A stretch of 64,000 nucleotides of DNA from Xiheicaenibacterium sp046351325 (GTDB taxonomy: Bacteria > Myxococcota_A > Polyangia > Polyangiales > Polyangiaceae). Shown one piece after another: positions 1-9,554 of this stretch. Location: contig JAXLYR010000017.1 of NCBI GenBank assembly GCA_046351325.1, forward strand, positions 111,684 through 175,683, read 5' to 3'. The notes under the pieces are model-generated. The model was given only the letters and a program-made list of their open reading frames with translations, was not told the DNA's origin and did not search any database. A program made the translations under genes and the position numbers. How positions within the stretch are numbered: position 1 is the stretch's first letter; every line of letters starts with the position of its first letter.

Positions 1-351
1 CGGCAGCGGTGCACACGGGCCGCACGTGCCTGCACCACAGCAGGACATCGCTCCGGTTCGCTTGCTGTCTTTGCCGCTCAGGACCTTCTTGTCCTTCGGC
101 GGGAGAGGTTCTGCCCGGCCGCCTGGGAGTGAGGCAACTGAGGAGCTGGCGCCAGCGCTCGAAGAAGACGCGGCGGAGGAAGAGGACGCATTCGTCGGGT
201 GGGAGGAGTCCTCGGCGGTGGCCGTCGAGCTGGACTGAGTCTCGGCCGTGGCCGTCGCGGTGGTCTCGGCGTTTTCCGTCTTCTTCTCACTGGAAGAACA
301 GCCGATGAGGAGCAGGCCGAGCGTCGCGGAGATCGTCTTGACATCGAGCAT
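1..351 (-). CDS. Lipoprotein, C-terminal end outside window
   Basis: Only the first 117 codons are present; the frame is still open at the window edge. The start is supported by a purine-rich GGGGGAG six bases before the ATG. Residues 1-18 form a lipoprotein signal ending in the lipobox LLIGC, with Cys18 as the lipidation site. A roughly 70-residue Ser/Thr/Ala/Glu-rich linker follows, then near residue 102 a compact cysteine cluster, MSCCGAGTCGPC, which could bind metal or form disulfides. The function is not recognisable from the visible part. The gene is transcribed in the same direction as the DUF255 gene upstream of it, about 96 bases away. Confidence 0.72.
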   Translation of the reverse strand, partial: MLDVKTISATLGLLLIGCSSSEKKTENAETTATATAETQSSSTATAEDSSHPTNASSSSAASSSSAGASSSVASLPGGRAEPLPPKDKKVLSGKDSKRTGAMSCCGAGTCGPCAPLP

Positions 352-447
352 TGGAGACTCCCCCTTTGGGTGATTTAGGTGGGCGATACTACAGTCGTGC
401 CGTAACGGCGCAACCGTACGCCGGGGGAGCGTCTGGTGTTTCGCCGC

Positions 448-2124
448 TCACGGAGCGCCGAGGGCGCGACCCGTGAGGCCGAGCTCATCGCAGGCGAGCG
501 CATAACCCCCGAGCAGTCGCCCTTGAGTCGCGAGCATGCGTGGCGTCGACGCAGCGGCGAGCACGCGCTTGCCACGCGTGAACCACGCTTCGTCCTGGGT
601 CGTGCGAGCGAGCTCGGCGAAGAACCGCGCGGCGAGGACGTTCGCATCGAAAGGCTGACGGCGCTCGGCGAAGACGCCCACCGCATCCGGGTCAGCGCTC
701 GCCCCGAAGAAGCCCCCGTTCGGGGCCGCAAGCTCGCGCTCCATCGCGGCCGCGATCTGCAGCGCGACCTCGCGATACCGGGGTTCGTTCGTCACCCGCG
801 CGAGGCGCGCGAGCGCACGCCCGAAGGCCGCCGCGTCCGGCAGATACATGAGCTTGCGACCCTCGGCCTCGTGCAGGACGCGGCCGTCGGCGCCGACGTG
901 CGTGCGCAGCAGGCTGTCCGCGGCTGCGCGCGCGGCTGCGAGCGGTGAGGGATCCCCCGTTGCCTCGGAGAGCGCGACGAGCGCTGCGATCGCGAGACCG
1001 TTGTCGTGTGCGTACACGCTGCGATCAATCCACGGAATCCCGAGCGCGCGCCGCTCGGCGTCGGTCTTTGCGTAATAGACGTGCCCGTCGATGAAGGGCA
1101 CGGACGGATCGTGCGCCCCGACGTCCGCGTCCTGGTTCACGTAGAAAGAGCCGTCCGGCGCTCGCAAGAACGTCGTCATGTAGCGAGCCACGAGCTCAGC
1201 GTCCGCGCGTGCACCGGAGTCCCCGGTCGCGCGGTAAACCGCCGCGTAGGCCTCGAGGTTCACTGCCTGATAGGGCATGAGCTTCTCGAAGTGAGGGTGG
1301 TTCCAGACACCGTCGTCCGAGTATTGGTAGACGCCGCCCCACACGGGATCGAGGAGCGCGCGCTGCGCGTTGGTCGTCGCGAGCGCTCGTACGCGAGCTC
1401 GGTCGTCGCCGCGCGCGGCGCGCCGAGCTTCCATCTCGAGGTTCTCTCCGAGCGCGGACTTCTGTCGGAAGCCCCACCCTGATCCTTTATCGTCGTAATA
1501 GTCATCCAGCGAGAACAGCGCGAACGCTGCGGTCCACGGCAGATCGTCGACCGTCGCCGCGAGCGCTCCGGGGTCAGGCCCCGGGGTGGTGGCGGCGCTC
1601 GCGTCCGCGACGACCTGGCGCAGCGTCGGCGCCAGCTCGCCCGCAGGAACATAGCCGCGCAGCTTGCCGAGCTCGCGACCGTCCGCGGTGAGCAAGATCG
1701 TCGCAGGCCAACCCCAAGCGCCGTATCGCTCGGCCATGTCGGGGTGTTCGTCGATATCGACGCGAATCGCGACGAAGCGCTCGTTCAAGATGCGCCCGAT
1801 CTCGGGGTCCTTGTACGTCGTCTCATCCATCACGTGGCACCAGTGGCACCACTCGGCGGCTCCATCGAGCAGGACGAGCTTGCCCTCCTTGGCGGCGAGG
1901 TCGAACGAAGCCTTCTCGTAGGGGAGCCAGGTGAAGGGTCGCTCGGCGTTGCGAGCGCGCGCGAGGCTCAGATCGACCTCGGGTGGCGTGCCCTCGCGGA
2001 CCATCCCGCGTCGAGCCGCGGAGGACGAGGGTTCCGCGACCCGAGGTCCGTCGCTGCGAGGCGCACACCCGAACAGCACGAGAGCGAGAACAGCGAAGCC
2101 GAGGCTGCGCGATGTGGAGAGCAC
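448..2124 (-). CDS. DUF255 (YyaL/SPATA20-type) thioredoxin-fold lipoprotein
   Basis: GTG start preceded by AGAGGG. A signal peptide ends in the lipobox LFGC (Cys20), which predicts an envelope lipoprotein. Residues about 65-180 are a DUF255 thioredoxin-like domain with the redox-type motif EWCHWCHVM (Cys93 and Cys96) and the cis-Pro region GWPATILL. The remainder is a long alpha/alpha-barrel-like region typical of YyaL/SPATA20 proteins, with QDAD and Y-VNQ type segments. Family members are usually 650-700 residues, so 558 is on the short side. The biochemical role of the family is poorly defined; thiol-disulfide or sugar-epimerase-like chemistry has been suggested from the fold. It is divergent from the L,D-transpeptidase gene, with about 77 bases between starts. 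Confidence 0.85.
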   Translation of the reverse strand: MLSTSRSLGFAVLALVLFGCAPRSDGPRVAEPSSSAARRGMVREGTPPEVDLSLARARNAERPFTWLPYEKASFDLAAKEGKLVLLDGAAEWCHWCHVMDETTYKDPEIGRILNERFVAIRVDIDEHPDMAERYGAWGWPATILLTADGRELGKLRGYVPAGELAPTLRQVVADASAATTPGPDPGALAATVDDLPWTAAFALFSLDDYYDDKGSGWGFRQKSALGENLEMEARRAARGDDRARVRALATTNAQRALLDPVWGGVYQYSDDGVWNHPHFEKLMPYQAVNLEAYAAVYRATGDSGARADAELVARYMTTFLRAPDGSFYVNQDADVGAHDPSVPFIDGHVYYAKTDAERRALGIPWIDRSVYAHDNGLAIAALVALSEATGDPSPLAAARAAADSLLRTHVGADGRVLHEAEGRKLMYLPDAAAFGRALARLARVTNEPRYREVALQIAAAMERELAAPNGGFFGASADPDAVGVFAERRQPFDANVLAARFFAELARTTQDEAWFTRGKRVLAAASTPRMLATQGRLLGGYALACDELGLTGRALGAP

Positions 2125-2201
2125 GGACCCTCTACGAGCGGAGCTCTCGACCGGTTCAAGTCGGTGTCACACTTCCGAAGCGGGGCGCGACGAGCTCTGA
2201 A

Positions 2202-2978
2202 ATGCGATCGAGGATGACGGTCAGGTCGAGCGTGGTCGGGGTGGGGATGCTGCTCGCGGGTTGCGCTGGCAGCCCGGAGACGGGGCTCGAGCCGACGGCC
2301 TCGCACAAGCAAGACGTCGCAGCCGCGAACGCGACCACGGATCGTCCGCTGGCCGCGCAGCTCTCCTCCTCGAGCGAGCCGCCGTCGAACAACGTCGCCG
2401 CGGCATCAACCGCCGATCCCACGCCCGAGCCGACTCCAGCCCCCGCGCCCGAGGTGGAGCACCCTGACCTCCTCAAGACCTGCGCCGACGCGCGCGCGAT
2501 TGTCGTTCACAAGGCAGCGCGCACGCTGGAGCTCCGCTGCGGTGACTTCCTCGTCCGGCGCTACGAGGCCTCGCTCGGGTTCGCGCCCGAGGGCCACAAG
2601 CAGCACGAGGGGGACGGCAAGACGCCCGAAGGTGACTACTTCATCAGCAAGAAGTTCCCGAGCGGGTTTCACCGATCCCTGCAAATTGCCTATCCCAACG
2701 TCGCCGACGCGGACGCCGGCCTCGCCAACGGCACCATCTCGAAGGCCCAGCATCAAGCGATCGTGTCGGCGTTCACTGCGTGTCGCGAACCGCCTCAGAC
2801 GACGCCGCTCGGGAGCCTGCTCCAGATTCACGGTGGTGGTGGCGGAGTGGACGTCGGCGACTGGACGCTCGGCTGCGTGGCCGTCGACGACGCCGAGATT
2901 GAAGAGGTCTTCTCGTTTCAGCAGTTGGGCTGCGACAAGAGCGGCGTGCCGCTGACCTTGGTCCGCATCCTCCCCTGA
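2202..2978 (+). CDS. L,D-transpeptidase (YkuD/ErfK family) lipoprotein
   Basis: This is a predicted periplasmic enzyme that would cross-link or modify peptidoglycan. The chosen ATG gives a signal peptide with lipobox LLAGC (Cys21); an in-frame ATG four codons on is equally possible, and neither has a strong ribosome site. A Pro/Thr/Glu/Ala-rich linker of about 60 residues precedes the YkuD domain. The domain shows the family hallmarks: KTPEGDYFI early on, IHGGGGG with the catalytic-region His, and WTLGCVAV carrying the catalytic Cys. The family consensus is HG...(S/T)xGC(I/V). At 258 residues it is a normal length for a single-domain enzyme. Confidence 0.88.
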   Translation: MRSRMTVRSSVVGVGMLLAGCAGSPETGLEPTASHKQDVAAANATTDRPLAAQLSSSSEPPSNNVAAASTADPTPEPTPAPAPEVEHPDLLKTCADARAIVVHKAARTLELRCGDFLVRRYEASLGFAPEGHKQHEGDGKTPEGDYFISKKFPSGFHRSLQIAYPNVADADAGLANGTISKAQHQAIVSAFTACREPPQTTPLGSLLQIHGGGGGVDVGDWTLGCVAVDDAEIEEVFSFQQLGCDKSGVPLTLVRILP

Positions 2979-3017
2979 GCCGCACGCGAGAATCGGGTCG
3001 CGGTATGCTGCCGCGTC

Positions 3018-4997
3018 GTGTCGCGAGCCGAGCTGGATGTCGTCGAGACCGTCCTACGAGATCTCGGCAGCGCGCACACCGTGCTCGACCCGTTCGCGAC
3101 GGTGCGACCGCCCGCCGACGAGTCCCCGTTGGGCGTCGCCCAAACGCTCGCGAGCCCGGTCGCGCCCGAGCCGGTGGATGAGAGCGCTGGGTCGACACCA
3201 CCTCGCGACGCGTTGTTCGCGGGCGCGCCGGTCCTATCCATCCGCGTTCCGACGGCGTCTCCGGGTGCGAGCGATCGTCCGCGTCCGAGCGACGACGAAG
3301 CCTCCGACATCGTCGTGCGCGAGCTGCTCGGTGAAGGCGGGATGGGCCGCGTGTTCATGGCGGAGCAGCGCTCGCTCGGCAGGCGCGTCGCGGTCAAAAC
3401 CCTGAAGCGCGGCGCGGAGGCGGCGCACATGCGCTCGCTGCTCTCGGAGGGCGCGCTCACCGGTTACCTCGAGCACCCGAACATCCCGCCCGTGCATTTG
3501 CTCGGGGTCTCGCACGACGGGCTCCCGGTGCTGGTGATGAAGCTCATCTCGGGCGTCGCGTGGCTCGACCTCTTGAACGACGAGAACCACCCGGCGTGGG
3601 AGCGCGTGCTCGGTCCGACCGGCGAGCGGCTCGTCGCGAACCTCGACATCCTCATGCACGTCGCGGCCGCGGCTCACTACGCGCACTCGAAGGGCGTCAT
3701 CCACCGCGACATCAAGCCCGAGAACGTGATGATCGGCGACGAGGGCGAGGTCTACCTCGTCGACTGGGGCATCGCGACGCTCGTGGATCGTCCGCGCTCG
3801 CGTTCGCTCGTGGGCACGCCTCGATTCCTCGCGCCCGAGATGATCACGCACGACTACCTCGGGCCCGAGACGGACGTGTTTCTCCTCGGCGCGACGCTGC
3901 ACCAGGTGTTGACGGGCCGCCCGCGCCACGAGGGCGCGACGCTCGTCGACGTGCTGCGCGCGGCCATCGACGTGAAGCCGTACGAGTACTCCGACGACGT
4001 GCCCGCGGGCCTCGCCGAGATCGCGAACGCCGCGACCGCGCTCGATCACGAAGCGCGACCGCGGACCGCTGCCGAGTTCCGAAACCTGCTCGCGAGCTAC
4101 CTCGCGCACCGCGGCGCGCTCGACCTCGTCGACGAAGCCGAGGCTCGACTCGAGGAGCTGCGCGCGCTTCGCGCCGAGAAGCGCCTCGACGATCCGCGCC
4201 TCGTGCGGCTCGCGACCGAAGCGCGGTTCGCGTTCGAGCAAGCGCTCGCGATGCACGCGGACAGCGAGCGCGCGAAGAGCGGGCTCGTTGTGGTCGCGAG
4301 CGAGCAGCTCGAGCTCGAGCTCATGCGGCGCAACCTGTCCGCGGCCCGGGCGATCGCGGCCGACTGCGAGGGGCTCCCCGCGGCGCTGCTCGCTCGGCTC
4401 GACGCCTTGGCGGCGGAGATCGAAGCCGAGACACGCGAACGCGAGCGCCTCGAGCAGCTCGCGCGCGACATGGATGCCACCCCTTTGCGCAAGGCCTTTG
4501 CGCGCCTCGCGATCGTTCTGTCGGGCACAGCGCTCCTCTTCTTCGTGTTCGTACACTTCGTCCATCGCGGGCAGCTGACGGCACGCGCGACCGTGTTCAT
4601 GGGCCTCGGGCTCGTCGTCATCCTGACGATCGCGATCGTCGCGGCGCGCCGGCGACTCCAGGAAAGCGTCATGACGAGGCGCGCGTTCGCCGCGTTCTTC
4701 GGCACCGCGCTCCTCATGGTCGCGCACCGAGTGCTCGCGTACCTCGCGGGCGAGTCAGCAGCGAAAATCCTCCGCGACGACTTGCTCATGTTCAGCGTTG
4801 TCGGTCTCTCGATCGGCGTCGCGTACGCGCACCGTCGCTGGTTCTTCGGCGTCGCCGCGCTCGTCGGAGGCGCGGCGCTCATCAACTTCTATCCGCGCGC
4901 GGTGGAGCTCATCTTCGCGACGGCGTCGCTGTTCGCGCTGGGCCTCCTCGCGTCGGAGACCATCGAGCGCGCTGGCCCGCCCAAATCGAAACCGTAG
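3018..4997 (+). CDS. Membrane-anchored Hanks-type Ser/Thr protein kinase
   Basis: GTG start, 659 residues. An unstructured N-terminus of about 95 residues precedes a eukaryotic-like kinase domain (about 98-370). It shows the Gly loop LGEGGMGRVF (105-112), the ATP-binding Lys in VAVKTLK (Lys127), the catalytic loop HRDIKPENV (Asp231) and the magnesium loop DWGIA (249-253) in place of DFG. GTPRFLAPEM marks the activation-segment end. A charged helical region (about 375-490) follows, then about five hydrophobic segments to the C-terminus, so the kinase faces the cytoplasm and the C-terminus sits in the membrane. No extracellular sensor domain is visible. DWG is common in proteobacterial PknB-like kinases and does not imply inactivity. 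Its stop lies 4 bases from the converging HAD gene. Confidence 0.93.
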   Translation: MSRAELDVVETVLRDLGSAHTVLDPFATVRPPADESPLGVAQTLASPVAPEPVDESAGSTPPRDALFAGAPVLSIRVPTASPGASDRPRPSDDEASDIVVRELLGEGGMGRVFMAEQRSLGRRVAVKTLKRGAEAAHMRSLLSEGALTGYLEHPNIPPVHLLGVSHDGLPVLVMKLISGVAWLDLLNDENHPAWERVLGPTGERLVANLDILMHVAAAAHYAHSKGVIHRDIKPENVMIGDEGEVYLVDWGIATLVDRPRSRSLVGTPRFLAPEMITHDYLGPETDVFLLGATLHQVLTGRPRHEGATLVDVLRAAIDVKPYEYSDDVPAGLAEIANAATALDHEARPRTAAEFRNLLASYLAHRGALDLVDEAEARLEELRALRAEKRLDDPRLVRLATEARFAFEQALAMHADSERAKSGLVVVASEQLELELMRRNLSAARAIAADCEGLPAALLARLDALAAEIEAETRERERLEQLARDMDATPLRKAFARLAIVLSGTALLFFVFVHFVHRGQLTARATVFMGLGLVVILTIAIVAARRRLQESVMTRRAFAAFFGTALLMVAHRVLAYLAGESAAKILRDDLLMFSVVGLSIGVAYAHRRWFFGVAALVGGAALINFYPRAVELIFATASLFALGLLASETIERAGPPKSKP

Positions 4998-5001
4998 GAG
5001 G

Positions 5002-5769
5002 TCAAACGATCTCGATCATCCCGGGGACCTCGAGCGCCGCGAGCTTCGGGTGAGGGGAGACCGCGACGGCCTGCCGTGCGACGCGCATGAAGTGAGCGTC
5101 CGCGGCCGTGTCACCGAACCCCGCGAGCAGCGTTCGTCCCTTGCGCTCGGACGCGAGGCGCGTGGCCTTCCCCTCGGCGTAGGGCATGGGGCCTTCGACG
5201 AGCCGCGGAGCGAGCACGCCGTCTTCGACAGCGGGCGTCACCGCGATGACGTCGGCCTCACCGATCCCCAGCGCGGCGACCCCCGCGACCACGATCGAGC
5301 GCGGGGAGGCCGAACACACCACGACCTCGACGGCCTGCCCGCGAGCCCACGCGATCACCTCGGCGACGTAGGGAAAGACGCGGTCCGCGACGCGTCGCTC
5401 GTCGATGACCTGCTTCGCGAACGCGGCCATCTCGGTCTCGGTGAAGCCCGCGAAGACCCACGCCATCATCCCGAACGCCCGCGCGTCCGCGTAGTGGCCG
5501 CGCAGGTTTGCCTCCGCGAGCTGCATCGCGAGCTGATCGAGCGGACCGCTGGGCTCGACGCCTGCGGAGCGCGCCTCTTCGAAGAGCGCTTCGCTCGCGG
5601 CCTCACGGAAGGCGCCCGCCTCGATCCCGGCCTCGAAGAGGTCGAAGCCGACGTCTCCGCGCCACAAGGTCCCGTCGGCGTCGAACGCGAGCATCGGCCG
5701 CGGCGCGTCATCGAGCATGCGCGAGAGGCGATCGATCAAGGCCTGAGTTTCGAGACGTTCGAGCGGCAT
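5002..5769 (-). CDS. HAD-superfamily phosphatase (phosphoserine phosphatase-like)
   Basis: A 255-residue cytoplasmic hydrolase. Motif I is FDADGTLW with the nucleophilic Asp. Motif II is CSASP, the conserved Lys is in EGKA, and motif III is GFGDTAADAHF, a variant of the usual GDS-x2-D. A helical cap sits between motifs I and II, as in SerB-like (class I) HAD enzymes. The frame stays open far upstream, but similarity begins at this ATG (MPLERLETQ), which gives the expected family length. The substrate cannot be read from the sequence; phosphoserine or another small phosphomonoester is possible. It converges on the kinase gene and diverges from the KAS-III-like gene, with 120 bases between those starts. 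Confidence 0.87.
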   Translation of the reverse strand: MPLERLETQALIDRLSRMLDDAPRPMLAFDADGTLWRGDVGFDLFEAGIEAGAFREAASEALFEEARSAGVEPSGPLDQLAMQLAEANLRGHYADARAFGMMAWVFAGFTETEMAAFAKQVIDERRVADRVFPYVAEVIAWARGQAVEVVVCSASPRSIVVAGVAALGIGEADVIAVTPAVEDGVLAPRLVEGPMPYAEGKATRLASERKGRTLLAGFGDTAADAHFMRVARQAVAVSPHPKLAALEVPGMIEIV

Positions 5770-5889
5770 CGCGGCCCAGCATAACGAACCACGGAGGCGC
5801 GCGTGCGAACGCGGTGCGTCAGCAAAAACGCACGCCGGATCGCACGAGAGAAGTCGCCTCGTTTCATCGCTCGTAGTACGAGCGCCGCG

Positions 5890-6879
5890 ATGCTCTACCT
5901 GCACGGGCTCGGTCACTTTCACCCCGAAAACGAGATCGACAACCACTTCTTGGAGTCCCTCGACATCGGCACGAACGAGGCGTGGATCACGAGCCGCGTC
6001 GGTATCCGGAATCGCCGCACGGTCCTGCCGCTCGACTACATCCGCGCGACCAAGAACCAGGACCTTCGCGCTGCCCAAGAGGCGCGGCTCTACTCCAACG
6101 CCGAGACGGGCCGACGCGCAGCGCTCATGGCGATCGAGCGCGCGGGCATCAAGCCCTCCGACATCGGCATGGTCATCGCGGGCGACTGCTCTCCGGACAC
6201 CTGCATCCCGGCCGAGTCTTCGAGCATCGCCAAGCTCCTCGGCATCGAGGTGCCTTGCATCGACTTCTCCAGCGCGTGCTCGACCTTCGGCGCGCAGCTC
6301 CACTTCGTCGGCGCCATGTCGAGCGCGATGCCCGAGTGGGTCTTGCTCGTCGTCCCCGAGAACACCACGCGCGTGACCGACTTCAGCGATCGCTCGAGCG
6401 CGATCCTCTTCGGCGACGCGACCGCGGCTGCCGTCGTCTCGACCAAGAACCCAGCGCGAGCGAAGGTCGTCTACACCGATTTTGGGGGTGCACCCTCCGG
6501 CGCGGACGACGTCGTCATCCCACGCATCGGGCACTTCTTCCAGAACGGGGCGACCGTGCAGAAGTTCGCGATCAAGAAGATGAGCGAGCTCCTCAAGGAC
6601 ATCCAGGCCCGCGTCGCCGCGAAGAGCGACCCGCCGGGGCGGCTCGTCTACGTCGGCCATCAAGCGAACCTCACGATGCTCGAGTCGGTCGCGCGGCGCT
6701 GCGCGATCGCCCCCGAGAATCATTACTTGAACATCGTTGAATATGGGAACCAGGCAGCAGCGGGCGCGCCCGTCGTGCTGTCGCAGCGTTGGGCGGATTT
6801 CAATCCGGGCGACACCTGCGCTTGTGTCGTCGTCGGCTCGGGCCTCTCCTGGGCGAGCGTGCAGATCGAGTTCGACTGA
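5890..6879 (+). CDS. 3-oxoacyl-ACP synthase III-like condensing enzyme
   Basis: A 329-residue thiolase-fold protein of the FabH/KAS-III type. The catalytic Cys lies in DFSSACSTFGAQLHF, the His in YVGHQANLTML, and the Asn in EYGNQAAAGAP, giving the Cys-His-Asn triad in the right order and spacing. The FabH-like GNT around the Asn is replaced by GNQ, which suggests a specialised acyl substrate rather than housekeeping acetyl-CoA priming. No acyl carrier protein, ketoreductase or other fatty-acid gene lies next to it, so it may act in a dispersed lipid or secondary-metabolite pathway. An upstream in-frame ATG would add 29 residues without similarity; this ATG fits the usual N-terminus. Confidence 0.88.
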   Translation: MLYLHGLGHFHPENEIDNHFLESLDIGTNEAWITSRVGIRNRRTVLPLDYIRATKNQDLRAAQEARLYSNAETGRRAALMAIERAGIKPSDIGMVIAGDCSPDTCIPAESSSIAKLLGIEVPCIDFSSACSTFGAQLHFVGAMSSAMPEWVLLVVPENTTRVTDFSDRSSAILFGDATAAAVVSTKNPARAKVVYTDFGGAPSGADDVVIPRIGHFFQNGATVQKFAIKKMSELLKDIQARVAAKSDPPGRLVYVGHQANLTMLESVARRCAIAPENHYLNIVEYGNQAAAGAPVVLSQRWADFNPGDTCACVVVGSGLSWASVQIEFD

Positions 6880-6925
6880 GCGCCCTTCTCGGCTCCCCGC
6901 GCGAGCCGAGCTATGATGGGCCATC

Positions 6926-8191
6926 ATGGCTTCTCCTCAGCGCCTCCTCTTGGTCGGCGCGACCGTCCTCGCGAGCACGGGCTGCCTCTTTCCCGACTAC
7001 ACGTTCGACGAGAAGGGCGGTGGCGGTTCTGGGGCCACGACCTCCTCGACGGGGGGACAGCCGAGCGGCGGCGGGGGCGCTGGCGGATCGACGACGTCGA
7101 CCGGTGGCATGCCCAACGGAGGAAACGGCGGAACAGGCGGCGGACCGATCGTCGAGGACTGCTTCACGCCCGGCGACGAGGACGCGAACGGCTCCGCAGA
7201 CTGCGGTGACCCCGCGTGTGGCGTCGATCTCGAGTGCGTCGATCCCATCCCCGTCGGCTGGGGCACGTTCGGCTACGCGGCCGTCTTCCACGGTTCGATG
7301 GGCCAGGACCCCGCTTGTCCCGACGGCACCACGATGGAGGTCTACGGCGGCAACGACGGCCTCACCAACACGACCGCGACGTGCAGCGCGTGCGGTTGCG
7401 GGACGCCGGCGTGGACGGACTGCGAGTTTTTGAGCGGCGACATCGCGACGGGCGGCAGCGACTACGATCCGGTGAAGCCGGGCATCCAGCCGATCCGCGT
7501 GCGCGACGCTGCTTGCGGGGTCGGCGCGACCAACTTCATCACGCTCACCGTTCCGAGCGCGTGGGATGGCACCTGCACTACTGGCGCCGACGAAGCTCCC
7601 CCTGGGCTCACGAACTGCCCGGGCGGCGTGTGCAATCAATCGGTCGAAGTCGCAGCGGCCAAGCCGACTGGCGGGACGTGCAACACCACGGGCGGCGCAC
7701 CAACGGGCCCAACCCCGACGTGGACCCAAGCCGTGAAGGCATGTCGTGCGGAGACGGGCCTCACAGGTTGCAGCGGCGGTCAAACCTGCGTGCCGCGCCC
7801 AGCGACCCCCTACGTCGATCGAATCTGCATCGGCAAGGCTGGCGATCAGACGTGTCCCGGCGTCTTCACCGACAAGGTCACGAGCTTCGGAGCAATCGAC
7901 GATTCCCGTGACTGCACCGCCTGCAGCTGCAACGCAGCGACCGGCGGATCGTGCAAGCTCACGGTCGGCGTCTATGCGGACAACCTGACCGATACGTGCG
8001 CGACGCAGGACACGACGATCGAGAGCGGGAAGTGCTCGACGCTCACGAGCAACCCTCGCGTGAAGGGGCGGAACGCGACGCTGATGACGGCACCCGCCGG
8101 CGGGTCCTGCACGGTGGCAGGCGGCGGCACTCCGACCGGCGCCGTGGCTGCAGCGAGCGAGACCACCTTCTGCTGTCTGCCTCCCGAATAG
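6926..8191 (+). CDS. Large Cys-rich lipoprotein with Gly/Ser/Thr linker
   Basis: 421 residues, function not recognised. The signal peptide ends near LASTGC, a good lipobox. It is followed by a low-complexity linker rich in Gly, Ser and Thr (SSTGGQ, GGGGAGG and similar). The mature region is cysteine-rich with many CxxC or Cys-Gly pairs (CSACGCG, CTACSCN), which suggests a disulfide-stabilised secreted domain. This linker type recurs in several otherwise unrelated lipoproteins of this window, so it marks export and surface spacing rather than function. The next gene starts 7 bases after the stop, so the two are probably co-transcribed. Confidence 0.8.
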   Translation: MASPQRLLLVGATVLASTGCLFPDYTFDEKGGGGSGATTSSTGGQPSGGGGAGGSTTSTGGMPNGGNGGTGGGPIVEDCFTPGDEDANGSADCGDPACGVDLECVDPIPVGWGTFGYAAVFHGSMGQDPACPDGTTMEVYGGNDGLTNTTATCSACGCGTPAWTDCEFLSGDIATGGSDYDPVKPGIQPIRVRDAACGVGATNFITLTVPSAWDGTCTTGADEAPPGLTNCPGGVCNQSVEVAAAKPTGGTCNTTGGAPTGPTPTWTQAVKACRAETGLTGCSGGQTCVPRPATPYVDRICIGKAGDQTCPGVFTDKVTSFGAIDDSRDCTACSCNAATGGSCKLTVGVYADNLTDTCATQDTTIESGKCSTLTSNPRVKGRNATLMTAPAGGSCTVAGGGTPTGAVAAASETTFCCLPPE

Positions 8192-8198
8192 TTCGCGC

Positions 8199-9431
8199 AT
8201 GACCTCGATCGCTCGTGTCGGCGTCCTCGCCCTCCTCGTGTTGGCGCCGCGAACAACATCCCCCGAGCCCAGCGCTCCATCCACCGCATTCGCCCTCGTG
8301 GCTGTCGCACTGCTCGGCGTGGGCCTCGGTGTCAGCGCATGGCTGATGCGACGCTTCGACGTCCTCGAGGCGAAGGCTGCGGTCGCTCTCTGGGTCCTCG
8401 CGGGTGCGGCGCTCTTCTACGGTGCGCACTCGACGGAGGTCGCGGGGCGACCGCTGCTCTCCGCCTATTACCTCGCGGCTCCTCCGACGTGGGCCGCGCT
8501 CGCGGCGACGCTCGCCACACTCGCGGGCCAGTACCTCGGGGTGCGATTCAAGAACAAGCGCATGGGCGCGGCGATCGTCACGCTCGCCATCGGGATCTTC
8601 GTGTTTCGCGACGCCCACGCGTACATCGCTTCGTCGAGCGAGCAGTGGCGAGAGGCCCTGCGCCGTGAGCCAGCGCACGCCCGCGCGTGGAAGGTGCTGA
8701 GCCCCGAGCTCGCCAAACAGAGCGACTTCGACGAGAAGCTGCAGGCGTGCGTCGCCGCGCAGCCCGACGCCTGCCTCTGCCGCGTGCTGCGCGCGGAGCG
8801 CGCCCTCGACCGCACGCGCGCCGACGCAGCCCTCGAGGAGGCCGGGGCGGCGCGCTGCTCCGACAGCGAGTCGACGCAGCGCCTCACCGTCTCGAAGGCA
8901 ATGGCCCTCGCACTCGTCGGCCGCGACGACGAGGCGACCGAGCTCATCGATGCGGGGCTCGCCGTCGCTCCCGAAGACGGGCGTCTCTTCTACGCGCGCG
9001 CCCTCGTCGCGAGCAAACGCGGCCGAACGGATGACGCGATCGCCGATGCGAGAGCATCGATCGAGCACGGCGGCCCAGCCGACGCCTCCTTCTTGCTCGG
9101 CGTGCTCCAACTGCAAAAAGGAGATCGCGTCGCCGCGAAGCAGACCTTCCTTGCGTACGTTGCGACGCATCCGAACAACGCCAAGGTTACGTACAACCTC
9201 GCGCTCATCGCCGAGCAAGACGGCGACTACAACGGCGCTCGCAACGGCTATCTCGCGGCGTTGAACCTCGACCCGACTCTTCGCGACGCCCGATATAACC
9301 TCGCGCTTCTCACCCTGCGCTTCGGGTTCAAGGCTGAAGCGCAACACCACGCGCAGAAGTTCGCGGCAGTGTGGCCCGACGACGACCGTGTCGCTGGCTT
9401 GCTGGCTCGGGTTGGACTACCTGCCCCGTAG
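8199..9431 (+). CDS. Membrane protein with C-terminal TPR repeats
   Basis: 410 residues. The N-terminal 150 residues contain about four hydrophobic segments, including AFALVAVALLGVGLGVSAWL, AVALWVLAGAALFYG and AIVTLAIGIFVF. The rest reads as helical pairs with TPR spacing, for example AKVTYNLALIAEQDGDYNGA followed by LDPTLRDARYNLALLTLRFG. TPR proteins usually serve as protein-interaction scaffolds, here probably on the periplasmic face. A CxCxC-like cluster (CVAAQPDACLCRVL) lies between the two halves. It follows the Cys-rich lipoprotein by 7 bases and may share its operon. The specific partner is unknown. Confidence 0.82.
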   Translation: MTSIARVGVLALLVLAPRTTSPEPSAPSTAFALVAVALLGVGLGVSAWLMRRFDVLEAKAAVALWVLAGAALFYGAHSTEVAGRPLLSAYYLAAPPTWAALAATLATLAGQYLGVRFKNKRMGAAIVTLAIGIFVFRDAHAYIASSSEQWREALRREPAHARAWKVLSPELAKQSDFDEKLQACVAAQPDACLCRVLRAERALDRTRADAALEEAGAARCSDSESTQRLTVSKAMALALVGRDDEATELIDAGLAVAPEDGRLFYARALVASKRGRTDDAIADARASIEHGGPADASFLLGVLQLQKGDRVAAKQTFLAYVATHPNNAKVTYNLALIAEQDGDYNGARNGYLAALNLDPTLRDARYNLALLTLRFGFKAEAQHHAQKFAAVWPDDDRVAGLLARVGLPAP

Positions 9432-9554
9432 CGTCGCTCGGTGACGACGGCTCGCTGGTTGCAAAGCCGCTCGCCGCGTCGGGCCGACGGAGACCCCGAT
9501 CTTTGATTGCAGCACTTTGAGGGTGCCCTCGTCCAACGGGCGCGGAGGTTTAGA